Below, piece by piece: positions 5,533 through 6,249 of a DNA stretch of 6,249 nt. Every line of letters starts with the position of its first letter. The stretch's first letter is position 1. The DNA comes from Spirochaetales bacterium. GTDB taxonomy: Bacteria > Spirochaetota > Spirochaetia > SPDA01. The stretch is from the NCBI GenBank assembly GCA_004525155.1, contig SPDA01000122.1:1-6249 (forward strand), read 5' to 3'. The translations under genes were made by a program, and so were the position numbers. The notes under the pieces are model-generated. The model ran no database searches, was not told the DNA's origin, and was given only the letters and a program-made list of their open reading frames with translations.

Positions 5533-6191
5533 TTCCTGCCGCGTTTTTTCTGCTTGTCTTACTGGCAGGTTTTTCCTGCAGCAATGCAGCTCCAAAAATC
5601 TTCGAGCATTACTGGCAGATTTCCCTGGTGAAAAACACCGGCGGTTCGGCCGTATACGAAAACCTGTCCTGTTACCTGCACCTCGGCGATGAAGACGGCA
5701 TCGAGGATGTCGAATTTGTCTACATTATTCACGACGGGGACGAACTGTTCTGGAAACTTTCGGAGGAAAACTGGGACAAGCGCGTTTTGAACGATGTGAC
5801 ATGGATAGGCAGCAACTCCATACTCATGGCCGACAGGTCGCCCCTGCCCAGGGGCAATTACCGCGTTATCGTCCTGGACAAGGCCGGGGAGCGTTCGGAA
5901 AGCACGTTGTTCCTCTCTACCAGGCGCCTCGACCCCTCGGAATTCACGTTTCCGGAATTGTCCATACGCGGCTCCTCCTTCGAGCTGAAGAGCCCCTTTA
6001 ATAAGCATACTTACTGGCTGTACAGCGGGGACAGGAAACTTCTTGACACGGTGGAAATAGAGGGACTCCGTACGGACCTGGATACGCTTCTACCGGAACC
6101 GGAGCGGCAGCGGAGTGTAAGCGAGGTCTGGCTGTATGCCTGGGACGACACGGAAGGAATATCTCTCGTTACCGGACCCTTTACACTGTGA
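5514..6191 (+). CDS. Small secreted lipoprotein, spirochaete-type, non-canonical start
   Basis: Read from ATC 5514 the product is 225 residues: basic n-region (RRYK), hydrophobic core IIPAAFFLLVLLAGF, then Cys22, which would be lipidated by the signal peptidase II pathway. The lipobox (LLAGFSC) is loose, as in spirochaetes. The mature part (about 204 residues) is acidic and predicted mostly beta; visible blocks are DGIEDVEFVYIIHDGDELFW, TWIGSNSILMADRSPLPRGN, YRVIVLDKAGER and a C-terminal EVWLYAWDDTEGISLVTGPF. I recall similar conserved lipoproteins in treponemes, without a known function. The signal peptide is in frame only if translation begins at ACG 5508 or ATC 5514 (after AAGGAGGA 5497-5504); the first standard start, GTG 5628, would delete the whole signal peptide and has no ribosome site. 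The gene overlaps the acyltransferase end by about 19 bases, so coupled translation is likely. The true start is uncertain. Confidence 0.72.
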   Translation: MRRYKIIPAAFFLLVLLAGFSCSNAAPKIFEHYWQISLVKNTGGSAVYENLSCYLHLGDEDGIEDVEFVYIIHDGDELFWKLSEENWDKRVLNDVTWIGSNSILMADRSPLPRGNYRVIVLDKAGERSESTLFLSTRRLDPSEFTFPELSIRGSSFELKSPFNKHTYWLYSGDRKLLDTVEIEGLRTDLDTLLPEPERQRSVSEVWLYAWDDTEGISLVTGPFTL

Positions 6192-6216
6192 CAGGAAAAG
6201 GTAAACCGCCCTGTCA
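6189..6216. repeat. Inverted repeat holding the lipoprotein stop codon
   Basis: TGACAGG (6189-6195) and CCTGTCA (6210-6216) are perfect complements with a 14-base loop. The left arm begins with the lipoprotein TGA; read on the minus strand, the right arm begins with another TGA. There is no T-run directly after the stem (TTTTT occurs only at 6236-6240), so it is not a typical intrinsic terminator, though it may end or stabilise transcripts. Confidence 0.4.
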
Positions 6217-6249
6217 GCCGAATTTCCCCAATCCGTTTTTAAGTATCGC
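6214..6249 (-). other. Possible C-terminus of a minus-strand gene entering from the right
   Basis: On the minus strand the frame from 6249 reads AILKNGLGKFG followed by TGA (6216-6214). Eleven residues are too few to identify a gene, but the composition looks like a natural protein end and the stop lies 22 bases from the converging lipoprotein stop, as in the other convergent pair here. Another minus-strand frame is also open across this stretch, so this is only a hint. Confidence 0.2.

Noticed and set aside
5559..6008. 149-residue minus-strand frame
   Set aside because: It is antisense to the lipoprotein gene and has no motif or ribosome site; the plus frame has a signal peptide and well-formed beta-rich sequence.

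Overview
This window carries ordinary chromosomal-type genes: six protein-coding genes packed tightly on both strands, with no RNA gene, mobile element, CRISPR array or long repeat that I can see. Base composition is moderately GC-rich and looks even across the genes. The best guess at the source is a spirochaete (Spirochaetota). The reasons are the style of the lipoprotein at the right end (a loose lipobox followed by an all-beta, acidic domain of a type I associate with spirochaetes) and the mix of neighbours. This is recognition from memory and is not proven by the sequence.

Layout from left to right. (1) Minus strand, 1-798: a DUF1015-family protein cut off by the left edge, probably with a GTG start. 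(2) A 111-base divergent intergenic region with a plausible promoter for the DUF1015 gene and a small hairpin over the possible starts of the next gene. (3) Plus strand, 910-2112: a protein that looks like a degenerate family-20 glycosidase-type TIM barrel with a helical C-terminus, apparently lacking the catalytic Asp-Glu pair. (4) Minus strand, 4275 down to 2118: a two-gene operon, a ketopantoate reductase (PanE/ApbA family) followed by an M20-family metallo-deacylase/peptidase. The two are overlapped and probably translationally coupled through a TTG start. (5) Plus strand, 4384-6191: a second two-gene operon, a PlsC-like lysophospholipid acyltransferase followed by a small lipoprotein whose start codon is not a standard one.

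The two operons diverge from about 100 bases in which the best promoter candidates for the two directions lie on top of each other on opposite strands. The DUF1015 and GH20-like genes also diverge from one another. The GH20-like gene and the M20 gene converge with only 5 bases between their stop codons. At the far right, the lipoprotein stop codon sits in one arm of a perfect 7-bp inverted repeat, and the other arm holds a stop codon for a possible minus-strand gene entering from outside the window.

Functionally the pieces touch cofactor metabolism (pantoate for CoA), hydrolysis of N-acyl amino acids or peptides, membrane lipid acylation and envelope lipoproteins. I see no sign that they form one new system. 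The most useful leads are sequence-level oddities: a likely pseudo-glycosidase, a missing motif-III glutamate in the acyltransferase, a non-canonical start for the lipoprotein, and shared antiparallel promoters.
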